From Bacteroidota bacterium (lineage in GTDB: Bacteria; Bacteroidota; Bacteroidia; Chitinophagales; Chitinophagaceae): 61,750 nt of DNA. Under the pieces are notes generated by a model. The model was not told the DNA's origin and did no database searches. It was given only the letters and a program-made list of their open reading frames with translations. Positions within the stretch are counted from its first letter, which is position 1. The number at the start of each line of letters is the position of its first letter. A program made the translations under genes and the position numbers. The DNA lies in contig JAFEAJ010000025.1 of NCBI GenBank assembly GCA_018266455.1, positions 224-61,973 on the forward strand, written 5' to 3'. Below are positions 1-7,826 of this stretch, piece after piece.

Positions 1-56
1 CACAAAGCCATCGCGCAACACCAAAAACGGCAGGGGCACAGCCTGCAGTGAAAGAA

Positions 57-113
57 GGGCGTAGGCACAGCCATACGCCCAGTGAGTTCAACCCAAAACT
101 AAAACTTAGTTTT
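57..113. other. Left-edge intergenic hairpins beyond anmK
   Basis: Two inverted repeats lie just beyond the anmK stop. One is at 57-80, with arms GGGCGTA and TACGCCC. The other, at 95-113, is A/T-rich with arms AAAACTAA and TTAGTTTT around a 3-nt loop. Read on the minus strand, the second could end anmK transcription, but it is not followed by a clean U-tract. Nothing in bases 1-123 could be identified as a gene; any gene to the left is cut by the window edge. Confidence 0.25.
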
Positions 114-123
114 AAGATGGAGC

Positions 124-1245
124 TTATGCCTGCTGGCCTATCCACACTGCCCCGCCTATGCTGTTTCGGCTTGCGCCGGTAACTGAGCAAAGCACATTGT
201 TTTCTTCGCGCCAGCGCAAAACGCCTATTAAAGCCATGATCAGTGCTTCTTTATATTTTATTAAGTTCTCATCCGGAACAACCACTTCTATATTCAATTC
301 CTGAAGCTGAGCTTTTATGCGCCCTACCAGGAACTTGTTGAAGCTCCCTCCTCCTGTAGAAAGGAGCTTGTAGTTTATCGTGCTTCTTTTCCAGTCTGTA
401 GCTTTGAGGCTGTTCAGCAAAATATTCTTTGAAGCATTTTTTATTTGCAAAGCAATATGCTCGGCATAAGTTCTCATAGCGTCTTCAATCCTGCATCCTG
501 CATCTTCTATCATTGGGCACACAATTTCAGTTCCAAAACCATTTGCCAGGGATTTCGGATAGGCTTTACCGTAATAATCAAGGGCATTTAGTTTTTCGAA
601 CAGGTTGTTATTGATGTTCCCTGTTTCTGCAATTTCTCCGCCCTCATCAAAATCTTTCCCGGTTTTGCCAGCCAGCCTGTTCAATATGCTGTTGGCAGGG
701 CAAATATCAAATGCAATAAAGTTTTCCTGCAATTTGAAACTGATGTTGGCAATACCGCCGAGATTAAGAAAAAAATCAAAATCGCTGAACAGCAGTTTTT
801 CACCAACCGGCACAATCGGGGCGCCTTGCCCGCCCAGTGCAACATCCATAGCGCGAAGATTGCTCGCCACATTAATTCCGGTCAAGGCAGCAATAGCTGC
901 ACCATCGCCCAATTGGGCAGTCATCTTTTTTGCAGGGACATGAAACGTGGTGTGCCCATGTGATGCGATCAGCTGCACCTGGAATTGCAGGTTGTTTTTT
1001 ATAATGAACCTGTTCACTTCCCCACCAAGAAAATGGCCGTAAGCAACATCAAGCAACTGGTAATCGAGGGCATTGAGCGCAGTAGCGGATTGCAGTTTGT
1101 TTTTCCATTCATCAGGATAAGCATAGCACTCAGCTTGTATAATTTCAAAACCCCATTTACCGGCGTTTTCGCTCAGGTGCACATAAGCAATGTCCAGTCC
1201 GTCAAGAGAGCTGCCGCTCATTAGCCCGATTGCCCTGTAAACCAT
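124..1245 (-). CDS. anmK: Anhydro-N-acetylmuramic acid kinase AnmK
   Basis: This cytoplasmic kinase converts 1,6-anhydro-N-acetylmuramic acid, recovered from peptidoglycan turnover, to MurNAc-6-phosphate by combined ring cleavage and phosphorylation. The 373-residue length fits the family. The N-terminal phosphate-binding motif MSGSSLDG sits at residues 9-16, and further glycine-rich ATPase-fold motifs are visible (LNLGGIANIS in the middle, STGGGSFNK and TGASRNSIGGAVW near the C-terminus). The ATG at 1245 places the motif at the position usual for the family. The gene is divergent from upp with an 85-bp gap. It stands alone and no other muropeptide recycling gene is nearby. The family assignment is firm; activity is inferred from homology. 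Confidence 0.95.
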   Translation of the reverse strand: MVYRAIGLMSGSSLDGLDIAYVHLSENAGKWGFEIIQAECYAYPDEWKNKLQSATALNALDYQLLDVAYGHFLGGEVNRFIIKNNLQFQVQLIASHGHTTFHVPAKKMTAQLGDGAAIAALTGINVASNLRAMDVALGGQGAPIVPVGEKLLFSDFDFFLNLGGIANISFKLQENFIAFDICPANSILNRLAGKTGKDFDEGGEIAETGNINNNLFEKLNALDYYGKAYPKSLANGFGTEIVCPMIEDAGCRIEDAMRTYAEHIALQIKNASKNILLNSLKATDWKRSTINYKLLSTGGGSFNKFLVGRIKAQLQELNIEVVVPDENLIKYKEALIMALIGVLRWREENNVLCSVTGASRNSIGGAVWIGQQA

Positions 1246-1253
1246 GAAAAGAA

Positions 1254-1284
1254 TTTTAGATTGCGAATATAAAACTTAGCTTTG
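1254..1284 (+). promoter_or_regulatory. Candidate Bacteroidota sigma-A promoter for upp
   Basis: A perfect -7 box TAGCTTTG lies at 1277-1284. It is preceded by TTTT at 1254-1257 with 19 bases between, close to the Bacteroidota TTTG-N19-TAnnTTTG pattern. A start about 5 nt downstream would give a leader of roughly 40 nt before the upp ATG at 1331. This is pattern matching only. Confidence 0.45.
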
Positions 1285-1330
1285 TCTGAAAGGCTTTGTT
1301 TACCGGGTCCCGGGCATTTAATCTTGACTT

Positions 1331-1981
1331 ATGGTTGTTAATTTAAGCCAGCATTATTCTTTGTTAAGCGATTGGATAAGCGAGCTTCGCAGCGAAGATA
1401 TCCAAAAAGACAGGATGCGGTTCCGGCATAACCTGCAAAGGATTGGCGAAGTTGCAGCTTTTGAAATCAGCAAAACGCTTGTCTTTGAGGAAAAGGAAAT
1501 TCAAACTCCTTTGGGGATAGCGGTTAGCAAAGTGCTAAAAGCACAGCCAGTGCTGGCTACGATATTAAGGGCAGGCATACCGTTACACCAGGGCATGCTG
1601 AATTACTTCGATAAAGCCGATAATGCTTTTATTTCCGCTTTCCGCAAGCATAACCGCGATGGCTCTTTTCAGATCAGCCTTGATTATGTTTCCTGCCCTG
1701 AGCTCGAAAACAGGGTGGTCATCATCTCGGACCCTATGCTGGCAACCGGCTCATCATTAGTGAAAACCATCCAGTTCCTTCGCGAAGAAGGAAGGCCTTC
1801 AGAAATACATATTGTGGCTGCTATTGCCTGCACGGTAGGGATCGAATATGTAAAACGGAGCGAGCCGAACTGCAAAATATGGTGCGGCGCTATTGATGAT
1901 GAACTGACGGCAAAAGGCTATATTGTGCCTGGGCTTGGCGATGCGGGAGACCTGGCTTTTGGCAACAAAGTGCAGATGTAG
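1331..1981 (+). CDS. upp: Uracil phosphoribosyltransferase
   Basis: This enzyme makes UMP from uracil and PRPP in pyrimidine salvage and acts in the cytoplasm. The PRPP-binding loop DPMLATGSS is at about residues 134-142, and the uracil-binding C-terminal segment GLGDAGDLAFGNK ends the protein, both hallmarks of UPRTases. The 216-residue length is typical. The ATG at 1331 follows a plausible TAnnTTTG promoter. The gene is not in an obvious operon: the next gene on the same strand begins 160 bp later and belongs to an unrelated outer-membrane family. The motifs make confusion with other PRTases unlikely. Confidence 0.95.
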   Translation: MVVNLSQHYSLLSDWISELRSEDIQKDRMRFRHNLQRIGEVAAFEISKTLVFEEKEIQTPLGIAVSKVLKAQPVLATILRAGIPLHQGMLNYFDKADNAFISAFRKHNRDGSFQISLDYVSCPELENRVVIISDPMLATGSSLVKTIQFLREEGRPSEIHIVAAIACTVGIEYVKRSEPNCKIWCGAIDDELTAKGYIVPGLGDAGDLAFGNKVQM

Positions 1982-2141
1982 TTTTTTGTTCGTTACTTTC
2001 TTGTTTGTCGGTTTTTTTTACTATTTTTCATCGTTTATTTATTCTGGACATCCCCCAAAAATCCCTGTAAACAACCGCAGTAACGGTTTGACCGTAAATT
2101 GTAGGAACAATCATTTTTTCTGAAGCCATCGTACTGTTTTT

Positions 2142-3167
2142 ATGAAAAGAAAGTTTTTGTTATTATTTCTGTTTGCGTTCTGTTTTTATACCATGCAGGC
2201 CCAGGACCCGGCGTTTTCGCAATTCTTCGCTTCTCCCCTTACGCTTAACCCTGCTTTAACCGGCAAGTTCAATGGCCTGTTGAGGGTTGCCGGAAATTAC
2301 CGCAATCAATGGCCTGAGATCAATAATGCTTTTATTACTTCAACCATTTCAGCAGATATGCCAATACTCGGCAAAAAGCTTCCCGATAATAATATGTTGG
2401 GGGTTGGGTTAATGGCTATGACCGACAGGACAGCCAATGGTGCGCTTAACAGCAATTATATTGCTTTGTCTACTTCTTATCACCTCCCTTTGGATCCCGA
2501 CGGATATAACAGCCTTGGCATTGGTTTCCAGGGCACTTATACAAGCAAGATACTGGATGGCACAAAACTTCATTTCGAGGACCAGCTCGATAACCAGGGT
2601 GGGTGGACCATCCCCAGCCAGGATGCGATCAGCACCAGGCAGGTAACCGTTAATTATTTTGATATGAATATCGGCGCTTTGTACAATGGCTCAACAACTG
2701 GCGCCAATAATTTTTATTTAGGGGCATCTGTTTACCATATCAACAAGCCCAAAGAATCATTTCTATCTAACGACACCTATATCCTCCACCCACGCTTCAC
2801 GGTTCATGGGGGACTGTCACAGCCGCTTTCGGATGGGGCATCCTATGTCCATTTTAGCGGCTTGTACAGCAACCAGGCCAATGCAAATGAATTTGTGGTA
2901 GGCGGTGCATGGTCGGTAATGGTCAATCACGATACCGAGAACCCTACCAATTTTTATGCAGGAAGCTGGCTGCGCTTCAGCAATATTACTGATGCCATTA
3001 TACCTTATGTTGGAATGGAGTTCGGCAGTTTCAGCCTTGGGTTTACTTATGATGTGAACATCTCTTCGCTGAGATCGGCTTCGCAAAGCAGGGGAGGCAT
3101 TGAAATTTCTCTTATTTACATCAAAAAGCAACCGGGCGCGAAAGGGGTGCCATGCCCGAAATTTTAG
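2142..3167 (+). CDS. PorP/SprF family type IX secretion outer-membrane protein
   Basis: The 341-residue protein starts with a signal peptide (hydrophobic to about residue 18, then QAQ). It has the PorP/SprF family hallmark near the mature N-terminus, QDPAFSQFFASPLTLNPALTG, continuing into a GNYRNQWP motif at about residues 50-57, and a beta-barrel-like pattern to a final aromatic strand (GGIEISLIYI). PorP/SprF proteins work with T9SS, often as partners of specific surface adhesins or of the PorK/PorN ring. No adhesin or gliding gene flanks it, so it is probably one of several paralogues rather than the core PorP. The stop overlaps the convergent glycosylase gene by 4 bp. Confidence 0.85.
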   Translation: MKRKFLLLFLFAFCFYTMQAQDPAFSQFFASPLTLNPALTGKFNGLLRVAGNYRNQWPEINNAFITSTISADMPILGKKLPDNNMLGVGLMAMTDRTANGALNSNYIALSTSYHLPLDPDGYNSLGIGFQGTYTSKILDGTKLHFEDQLDNQGGWTIPSQDAISTRQVTVNYFDMNIGALYNGSTTGANNFYLGASVYHINKPKESFLSNDTYILHPRFTVHGGLSQPLSDGASYVHFSGLYSNQANANEFVVGGAWSVMVNHDTENPTNFYAGSWLRFSNITDAIIPYVGMEFGSFSLGFTYDVNISSLRSASQSRGGIEISLIYIKKQPGAKGVPCPKF

Positions 3168-3784
3168 GCGGTCTTCCCGCTTACGTATTTATTGCCTTTT
3201 ACGAAAAACCGGTACATCAATTCGGCATCTTCACCTGCATAATCAACCCCAATGCGCGGCGAGGCAACTATATTATTTTTGCTGATCCTGAAGCCGTCAT
3301 CAATAACACAAATTTCTTTGCTTTGCAGGTCGCAGCCGCAATGGCTTGTTGCTATGCCCAATGCTTTCGATACGTTGCCCGGCCCCCTGGTCAAAGTAAA
3401 GCCCGGCTTCTTTTTGCCGGTGCGCTTAAGCATCGCATCAATACCTTCCAAAGGCTCTACCGCCCTGACAAGAACAGCATGAGGCACTTCTTTTTTGTTT
3501 GTTACGATATTGAACAGATGATGGATGCCATAGCATAAATACACATAAGCTTTCCCTCCCCTATCAAACATAATTTCAGTCCGGCTGGTCCTTCTCCCGT
3601 TATAAGCATGTGAAGCCCGGTCAGTAACGCCTTCATACGCTTCAGTCTCTACAATCCTTCCCGAAGTAACAATGCCGTTGAACTGCGTGATCAAAATTTT
3701 ACCCAACAGGCTCCTGGCGATTTTTACCACATCCGTGCCTGAGTAAAAAGAATAGCCAAGTTTTTTTATTTTCTGCACTGGCAA
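3164..3784 (-). CDS. DNA-3-methyladenine glycosylase (AAG/MPG family)
   Basis: This enzyme starts base-excision repair by removing alkylated purines such as 3-methyladenine. The domain runs from the N-terminal SFYSGTDVVKIARSLLGK to the C-terminal SPRIGVDYAGED. The catalytic region VETEAYEGVTDRASHA carries the expected general-base glutamate, and YVYLCYGIHHLFN is also typical. The reading frame stays open to an ATG at 4027, but that would add about 80 residues unlike the family and overlap the divergent EI24 gene. A TTG at 3784 (or GTG at 3778) gives the usual length of about 206 residues and is preferred. The start is uncertain; the function is not. It is convergent with the PorP/SprF gene. 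Confidence 0.88.
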   Translation of the reverse strand: MPVQKIKKLGYSFYSGTDVVKIARSLLGKILITQFNGIVTSGRIVETEAYEGVTDRASHAYNGRRTSRTEIMFDRGGKAYVYLCYGIHHLFNIVTNKKEVPHAVLVRAVEPLEGIDAMLKRTGKKKPGFTLTRGPGNVSKALGIATSHCGCDLQSKEICVIDDGFRISKNNIVASPRIGVDYAGEDAELMYRFFVKGNKYVSGKTA

Positions 3785-3997
3785 ATATTTTTTAGTTTGG
3801 GCTATGAAATTATTTATGCCCACAATGGATGGCGCAAAGCCTGGTTGCTGTTTATTGCCTTTTGCAGGCTGCAACCGCCAGCCCATCCTGAAGGACGGAC
3901 CTGCATGCCCTGCCATACTGTTGAACCAGGGGCTCCTTTTCCGCCTCTTTGCGGGGCATTGCCAAATATCCAATACCGATAACCAAAAATAAAACCA

Positions 3998-4756
3998 TTG
4001 CTTAAAGAAATCATCATATCCATTCAATCCTATTTAAAAGCGCACCAGTTCATCAGCAAGCACCGTTTATGGAAATGGATCATCATCCCCGGAATTTTAT
4101 ACATGGTTTTATTTTGCATAGGCATGTATTTTTTCTGGACATCTGCCGATAACGCCGTTGCCCGGCTCAGTGAAGTGATAGGGATTGACAAATGGCTGCA
4201 CCACAAACAAAATGCATTCCTCAGTTTTTTGTTCATGATGGGGGGGATCATGGTGCGCCTCATCCTTATTTTCTTTTACTTTTCTTTGTTCAAATACCTG
4301 TTCCTCATCATCGGCTCGCCGGTGTTTGCCTATCTCAGCCAAAGAACGGAATCTATTATTGAAGGAAAAGAATTCCCCTTTAGCTTTCCGCAGTTGATGA
4401 AAGACATGGCGCGGGGCATCCGCGTGGCTTTGCGCAACTCTTTATGGCAAACGGTTTACACCACATCCATTTTAATACTGTCTTTTTTCCCGCTGATCGG
4501 GTGGATAACACCTGTTATTTCGATGTTTGTAGAATGTTATTATTATGGCTTCTCTATGCTTGATTATAGTTGTGAAAGGCATGGGCTGTCTCCTTCCGCG
4601 AGCTTTGCCTTCATTGGGAAGCGCAGGGGGCTGGCCATTGGCAACGGCCTGGTGTTCTACTTAATGCACTTCCTTCCTTTTGTGGGTTGGGTACTTGCAC
4701 CTTCTTATGCCGTGATTGCTGCCACCATCAGCTTATATCACCAGAACCTGGAGTAA
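3998..4756 (+). CDS. EI24 domain membrane protein (CysZ-like)
   Basis: The 252-residue inner-membrane protein has about four to six hydrophobic spans (around residues 28-48, 75-110, 148-180 and 215-245) in the arrangement of the EI24/CysZ family (PF07264). CysZ is a sulfate transporter in Proteobacteria; the Bacteroidota members are uncharacterised, so no substrate is assigned. The TTG at 3998 is preferred because the first in-frame ATG would fall inside the first membrane span and remove the conserved cytoplasmic lead segment (QSYLKAHQFISKHRLWKW). The gene ends 22 bp before the start of the downstream methyltransferase, so the two probably form an operon. Confidence 0.8.
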   Translation: MLKEIIISIQSYLKAHQFISKHRLWKWIIIPGILYMVLFCIGMYFFWTSADNAVARLSEVIGIDKWLHHKQNAFLSFLFMMGGIMVRLILIFFYFSLFKYLFLIIGSPVFAYLSQRTESIIEGKEFPFSFPQLMKDMARGIRVALRNSLWQTVYTTSILILSFFPLIGWITPVISMFVECYYYGFSMLDYSCERHGLSPSASFAFIGKRRGLAIGNGLVFYLMHFLPFVGWVLAPSYAVIAATISLYHQNLE

Positions 4757-4778
4757 TTTTGGAGCAGAAATACAGTTT

Positions 4779-5486
4779 ATGATCACTAACGCCAATGTCT
4801 ACCTGATCCCAACAGTGCTTGATGAAAGTGCCTGGCAAACCATCCCGCCCTATGTTATTGATGCCATTAAGCAATGCCAGGTTTTTTTTGTAGAAAATGA
4901 GCGCAGCGCCAGGCGCTTTATGAAAGCCGCCTGGAAGGAAATGGCAATTGATGATCATGAATGGTTTGCAATACACAAGGCTGAAGAGGATGTAAAAGAA
5001 GCGTTCAGGAAAATATTGAAAGAAGGGAAAAAAATCGGGATACTAAGCGAAGCGGGTTGCCCGGGCATTGCTGACCCAGGGCAAATGCTGGTTTCCGTTG
5101 CGCAGGAAGAGAAGGCAGTGGTCAAGCCGCTGGTCGGGCCAAATTCCATTTTGCTTGCATTAATGGCTAGCGGCCTGAACGGCCAGCATTTTCAGTTCGT
5201 CGGCTATTTGCCTATTGAGCAATCTGAAAAAATAAACCGGATCAGGGAGCTCGAAACAGAATCGCGCAAAAAAAAATGCACCCAAATTTTTATTGAAACC
5301 CCTTACCGCAACAGCCAACTGATAGGAACCATTATAAAAACCTGCAGCCCGCAAACCATGTTCTGCATTGCAAGCGGGTTGACAGGAACGAACGAAAAAA
5401 TTCAAACCAGGACAATTGCAGATTGGAGGAAAATGGCCATTGATATAGGCAAAACACCTGCAATATTTCTTCTTTGCTCAGCTTAG
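4779..5486 (+). CDS. SAM-dependent methyltransferase, RsmI-like (tetrapyrrole methylase fold)
   Basis: The 235-residue protein belongs to the uroporphyrin-III C/tetrapyrrole methyltransferase superfamily, on the branch of 16S rRNA ribose methyltransferase RsmI. It shows YLIPTVLDE at the N-terminus, FVENERSARRF, and GILSEAGCPGIADPGQ, which corresponds to the SAM-binding SDAGTPGISDPG motif of RsmI, then GPNSILLALMASGLNGQHFQFVGYLP. It is shorter than E. coli RsmI (286 residues) and has LIPTVL where the canonical protein has a TPIGN-type start. It may therefore be the Bacteroidota RsmI paralogue rather than the orthologue. ATG 4779 was chosen because an upstream in-frame start at 4716 lies inside the EI24 gene. 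Confidence 0.8.
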   Translation: MITNANVYLIPTVLDESAWQTIPPYVIDAIKQCQVFFVENERSARRFMKAAWKEMAIDDHEWFAIHKAEEDVKEAFRKILKEGKKIGILSEAGCPGIADPGQMLVSVAQEEKAVVKPLVGPNSILLALMASGLNGQHFQFVGYLPIEQSEKINRIRELETESRKKKCTQIFIETPYRNSQLIGTIIKTCSPQTMFCIASGLTGTNEKIQTRTIADWRKMAIDIGKTPAIFLLCSA

Positions 5487-5510
5487 AAGCCGCCTGAAAA
5501 CAGGCTTAAT

Positions 5511-5569
5511 CTTTTCCAAAGCTCATGCAGGATCGCCCGGTTTATTATCTATGATAAGCTTTGGAAAAG
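5511..5569. repeat. Isolated inverted-repeat element, copy A (REP/BIME-like)
   Basis: A 59-bp element with perfect 13-bp inverted ends: CTTTTCCAAAGCT at 5511-5523 and AGCTTTGGAAAAG at 5557-5569. It lies between two convergent genes. It is clearly related to copy B at 16006-16063: identical ends, a shared CTCATGC next to the left end, a shared CCC in the middle, and ATGA(T/C)AAGC leading into the right end. Each end is itself a small hairpin (AGCTTT-TCC-AAAGCT). It could act as a convergent terminator or as a REP-type mobile repeat. Confidence 0.75.
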
Positions 5570-5625
5570 CTAACCAATGCTATATGAAATCCTTAAGATC
5601 ATTCTTAGGCCGCTCCTTAGAACAC

Positions 5626-6030
5626 CTATGGGCTATTTATGGGGATATTGTTTTCAGGCCTAGGATCTTTCATTGACAAAATGCTGTCGACAATATACAC
5701 TGATGTGCCGCGCCAGGGCAAAGTGCCCATGTATTCTTTGTAATGAAGTTCAAAGTTTTTCCCGCTGTTCACCATCAGCTCATTGGCAATATTTTCATTT
5801 GTTACTGAAAAGCGGAACTCATAAGATTGCATGCCCCCCGAGGTGTTCCCCTGGAACCCGGACTGGATGAGCTTTCCCTCATAGGTTTTAAAAATGAAGC
5901 CTTTCTTCATCACGTAATTTAATTGCCCCGCTTTCACTCCCTCGCCGAACACCCAAAAATATCTCCAATAGCCAAAAAGCAACCCGCTAATAATAATAAT
6001 AGCAAGCAGGTATCTTAAAAATTTTTTCAT
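5626..6030 (-). CDS. Hypothetical single-pass membrane protein
   Basis: The 134-residue protein has one N-terminal membrane segment (about residues 5-22) followed by a soluble part that would face the periplasm. ATG 6030 (MKKFLRYLL) is chosen over an in-frame ATG at 6060 because it places the basic residues directly before the membrane span. A motif like FGEGVKAGQLN followed by KKGFIFKTYEGKL is typical of a conserved Bacteroidota family that databases sometimes mislabel as 6-phosphogluconate dehydrogenase; it has no dinucleotide-binding motif. The function is unknown. It lies 95 bp downstream of the peptidase gene start-to-end on the same strand and may be co-transcribed. Confidence 0.7.
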   Translation of the reverse strand: MKKFLRYLLAIIIISGLLFGYWRYFWVFGEGVKAGQLNYVMKKGFIFKTYEGKLIQSGFQGNTSGGMQSYEFRFSVTNENIANELMVNSGKNFELHYKEYMGTLPWRGTSVYIVDSILSMKDPRPENNIPINSP

Positions 6031-6125
6031 GAAAAGCGATTTTATCTTTTGTTCTTGCACAAGTAGGGCCTGATGGCTTTGCCCTTAACAGGCCTTCATT
6101 CCAATACATTTTGTGAGGCCTGGTT

Positions 6126-7499
6126 TTAAAGCCCATATTTGTCCACCAAATAAATCAGCGCAGCCATATTGATGCAGCCGAGCTCCAGTTCTCTTTTGTT
6201 CACGTTAGCCAGCACATCGTTCCTGGTGTGGTGGTAGTCGAAATAGCGTTGCGAATCGGGTATTAGTTCAGAAACGGGCGTGCCCAGCAATTCTTTTAAA
6301 GGCCCAACATCGGCCCCGCCTCCGCCTTTTACAAATTGATATACCCCGTAATTTTCAAGCAATGGCAACCATTCTTTTCTTATTTTTTCCAGTTTATCTT
6401 CCGGCAGCCCGATGCTGAAACCGCGTGGGGTGAAGCCACCTGCATCGCTTTCGAGGCCGAAAATATGTTTTTCATTTTTTGCTTTTGCTTCTTCAGCATA
6501 TTTAGTGCCGCCGCGCAAGCCATTTTCTTCATTGGCGAACAGCACCACCCTGATGGTGTGCCTCGGTTTGTAACCAATGGCCTTTAAAGCGCGGAGTACT
6601 TCAATGGCATGCACACAGCCTGCGCCATCATCATGAGCGCCTTCTGCCGGGTCCCAGGAATCGAGGTGCCCGCCAACCGTGATGTATTCACCAGGAAACT
6701 CAGAGCCTGTCAGCTCACCGATCACGTTATGGCCCAGGGTATCAGGCAGCATTTTTGCATTGGTGCGGAGGAATACCTTCACTTCTTTATTATCGCTGAT
6801 GGCTTTGGCGAGCTTGTCGGCATCCCACAAGCCAATGGCGGCGGCAGGTATTTTGGCGAGCGAATCAATATAATCGAGCGAGCCGGTATGGGGGATGTTG
6901 TCCACCGAATGTGTCATGGAACGGGTAATCATTGCTAAGGCGCCGTATTTGGCTGCCCAGCTTGCCCCCAGTTCGCGATAGATCACCGCATCGCCATACG
7001 AATAGAAAGTTTGTATGAATCTTGGGTTGAATTTGTAATTGTAAAAAACAATCTTTCCCTTCAACTCATCTTTTCTTTGTTCAAGCTCGGCCTTGTTGTT
7101 TATTAAGATCGCCCGGGCAGTAACGCCTTTACTGCCGGTGCCTACTGAATTCCCTAAGGCGATCACATCTAATGGCGTTTCTTTATTGCCCGGCAAAATC
7201 AATTTTGCCTCATCCTTTCCCCCGCGCACCCAATGAGGCACCATGCATTCCTGCAGCCACACTTTATCAGCCCCCATGTCTTTTAGTGTTTTCATTCCCC
7301 AGGCTTCCGCTTTGTACATTCCGGGCGAGCCCGATAATCTTCCGCCAACGGTTTTGGTCAGCTCATGCAGGTTGCTGTAAGCTTTGCCATTGACCAGTAT
7401 CTCATCGGCAATTTTCCTGATGAACACAGAATCTTCGGATTGCGAAAAAGAAAGCACAGAAGATAAAATAAAACCAAAAGTGAACAGTAAACGGCACAT
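6126..7499 (-). CDS. Secreted M28 family zinc metallopeptidase
   Basis: The 457-residue protein is a Zn-dependent exopeptidase of the M28 family, in the group of plasma glutamate carboxypeptidase-like enzymes (PA domain inserted before the catalytic domain). A signal peptide covers about residues 1-20 (ending SFSQ). The five metal ligands can be read in order: GGHLDSWD (His), HDDGAG (Asp), ANEENG (catalytic Glu and ligand Glu), ESDAGG (Asp) and YHHTRND (His). The start at 7499 gives a compact signal peptide; an ATG at 7517 is also possible. It probably digests peptides in the periplasm or outside the cell. The physiological substrate cannot be deduced. Confidence 0.9.
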   Translation of the reverse strand: MCRLLFTFGFILSSVLSFSQSEDSVFIRKIADEILVNGKAYSNLHELTKTVGGRLSGSPGMYKAEAWGMKTLKDMGADKVWLQECMVPHWVRGGKDEAKLILPGNKETPLDVIALGNSVGTGSKGVTARAILINNKAELEQRKDELKGKIVFYNYKFNPRFIQTFYSYGDAVIYRELGASWAAKYGALAMITRSMTHSVDNIPHTGSLDYIDSLAKIPAAAIGLWDADKLAKAISDNKEVKVFLRTNAKMLPDTLGHNVIGELTGSEFPGEYITVGGHLDSWDPAEGAHDDGAGCVHAIEVLRALKAIGYKPRHTIRVVLFANEENGLRGGTKYAEEAKAKNEKHIFGLESDAGGFTPRGFSIGLPEDKLEKIRKEWLPLLENYGVYQFVKGGGGADVGPLKELLGTPVSELIPDSQRYFDYHHTRNDVLANVNKRELELGCINMAALIYLVDKYGL

Positions 7500-7826
7500 T
7501 GTTGTCAGTTTTAGCATTGCAAAATAAGCAAAGTGCCGGTCAATTCATTCAGGTGCATTTCAAATCTTTGTTTTTATCTGCTTAAAAGCTGTTTAAAATT
7601 GGCCCCAAGGCTTTCTAACAGGCGCTCATCTTTTCCAAAGCTTTTATTGCAAAGGCTGGTAAAAATTTGAAATGCGCCCATTCATTATAAGCGGGAAAGA
7701 AATTTATGAATAATCTGTTACCTTCGGCACATAGCAATACAGGGCAGGGGCGAATGATGTAAAAGCCCAGCTACCGCTTGTTGCTTAGCGCTTATAACTG
7801 TTTTCCTTTCCACAAAACTTATTATT
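7500..7826. other. Divergent intergenic region between the M28 peptidase and bshA
   Basis: This 327-bp region has no convincing reading frame. It holds one lone copy of the 13-nt repeat core at 7630-7642 and presumably the promoters of both flanking genes. The nearest -7-like box for bshA is TACCTTCG (about 7719-7726, one mismatch to TAnnTTTG). Nothing else was recognised. Confidence 0.5.
7630..7642. repeat. Lone half of the dispersed repeat core
   Basis: The sequence CTTTTCCAAAGCT is identical to the left end of the 58-59 bp inverted elements and to the core of the tandem array. No matching right end (AGCTTTGGAAAAG) follows, so it is a solitary half-element or a remnant. Confidence 0.5.
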
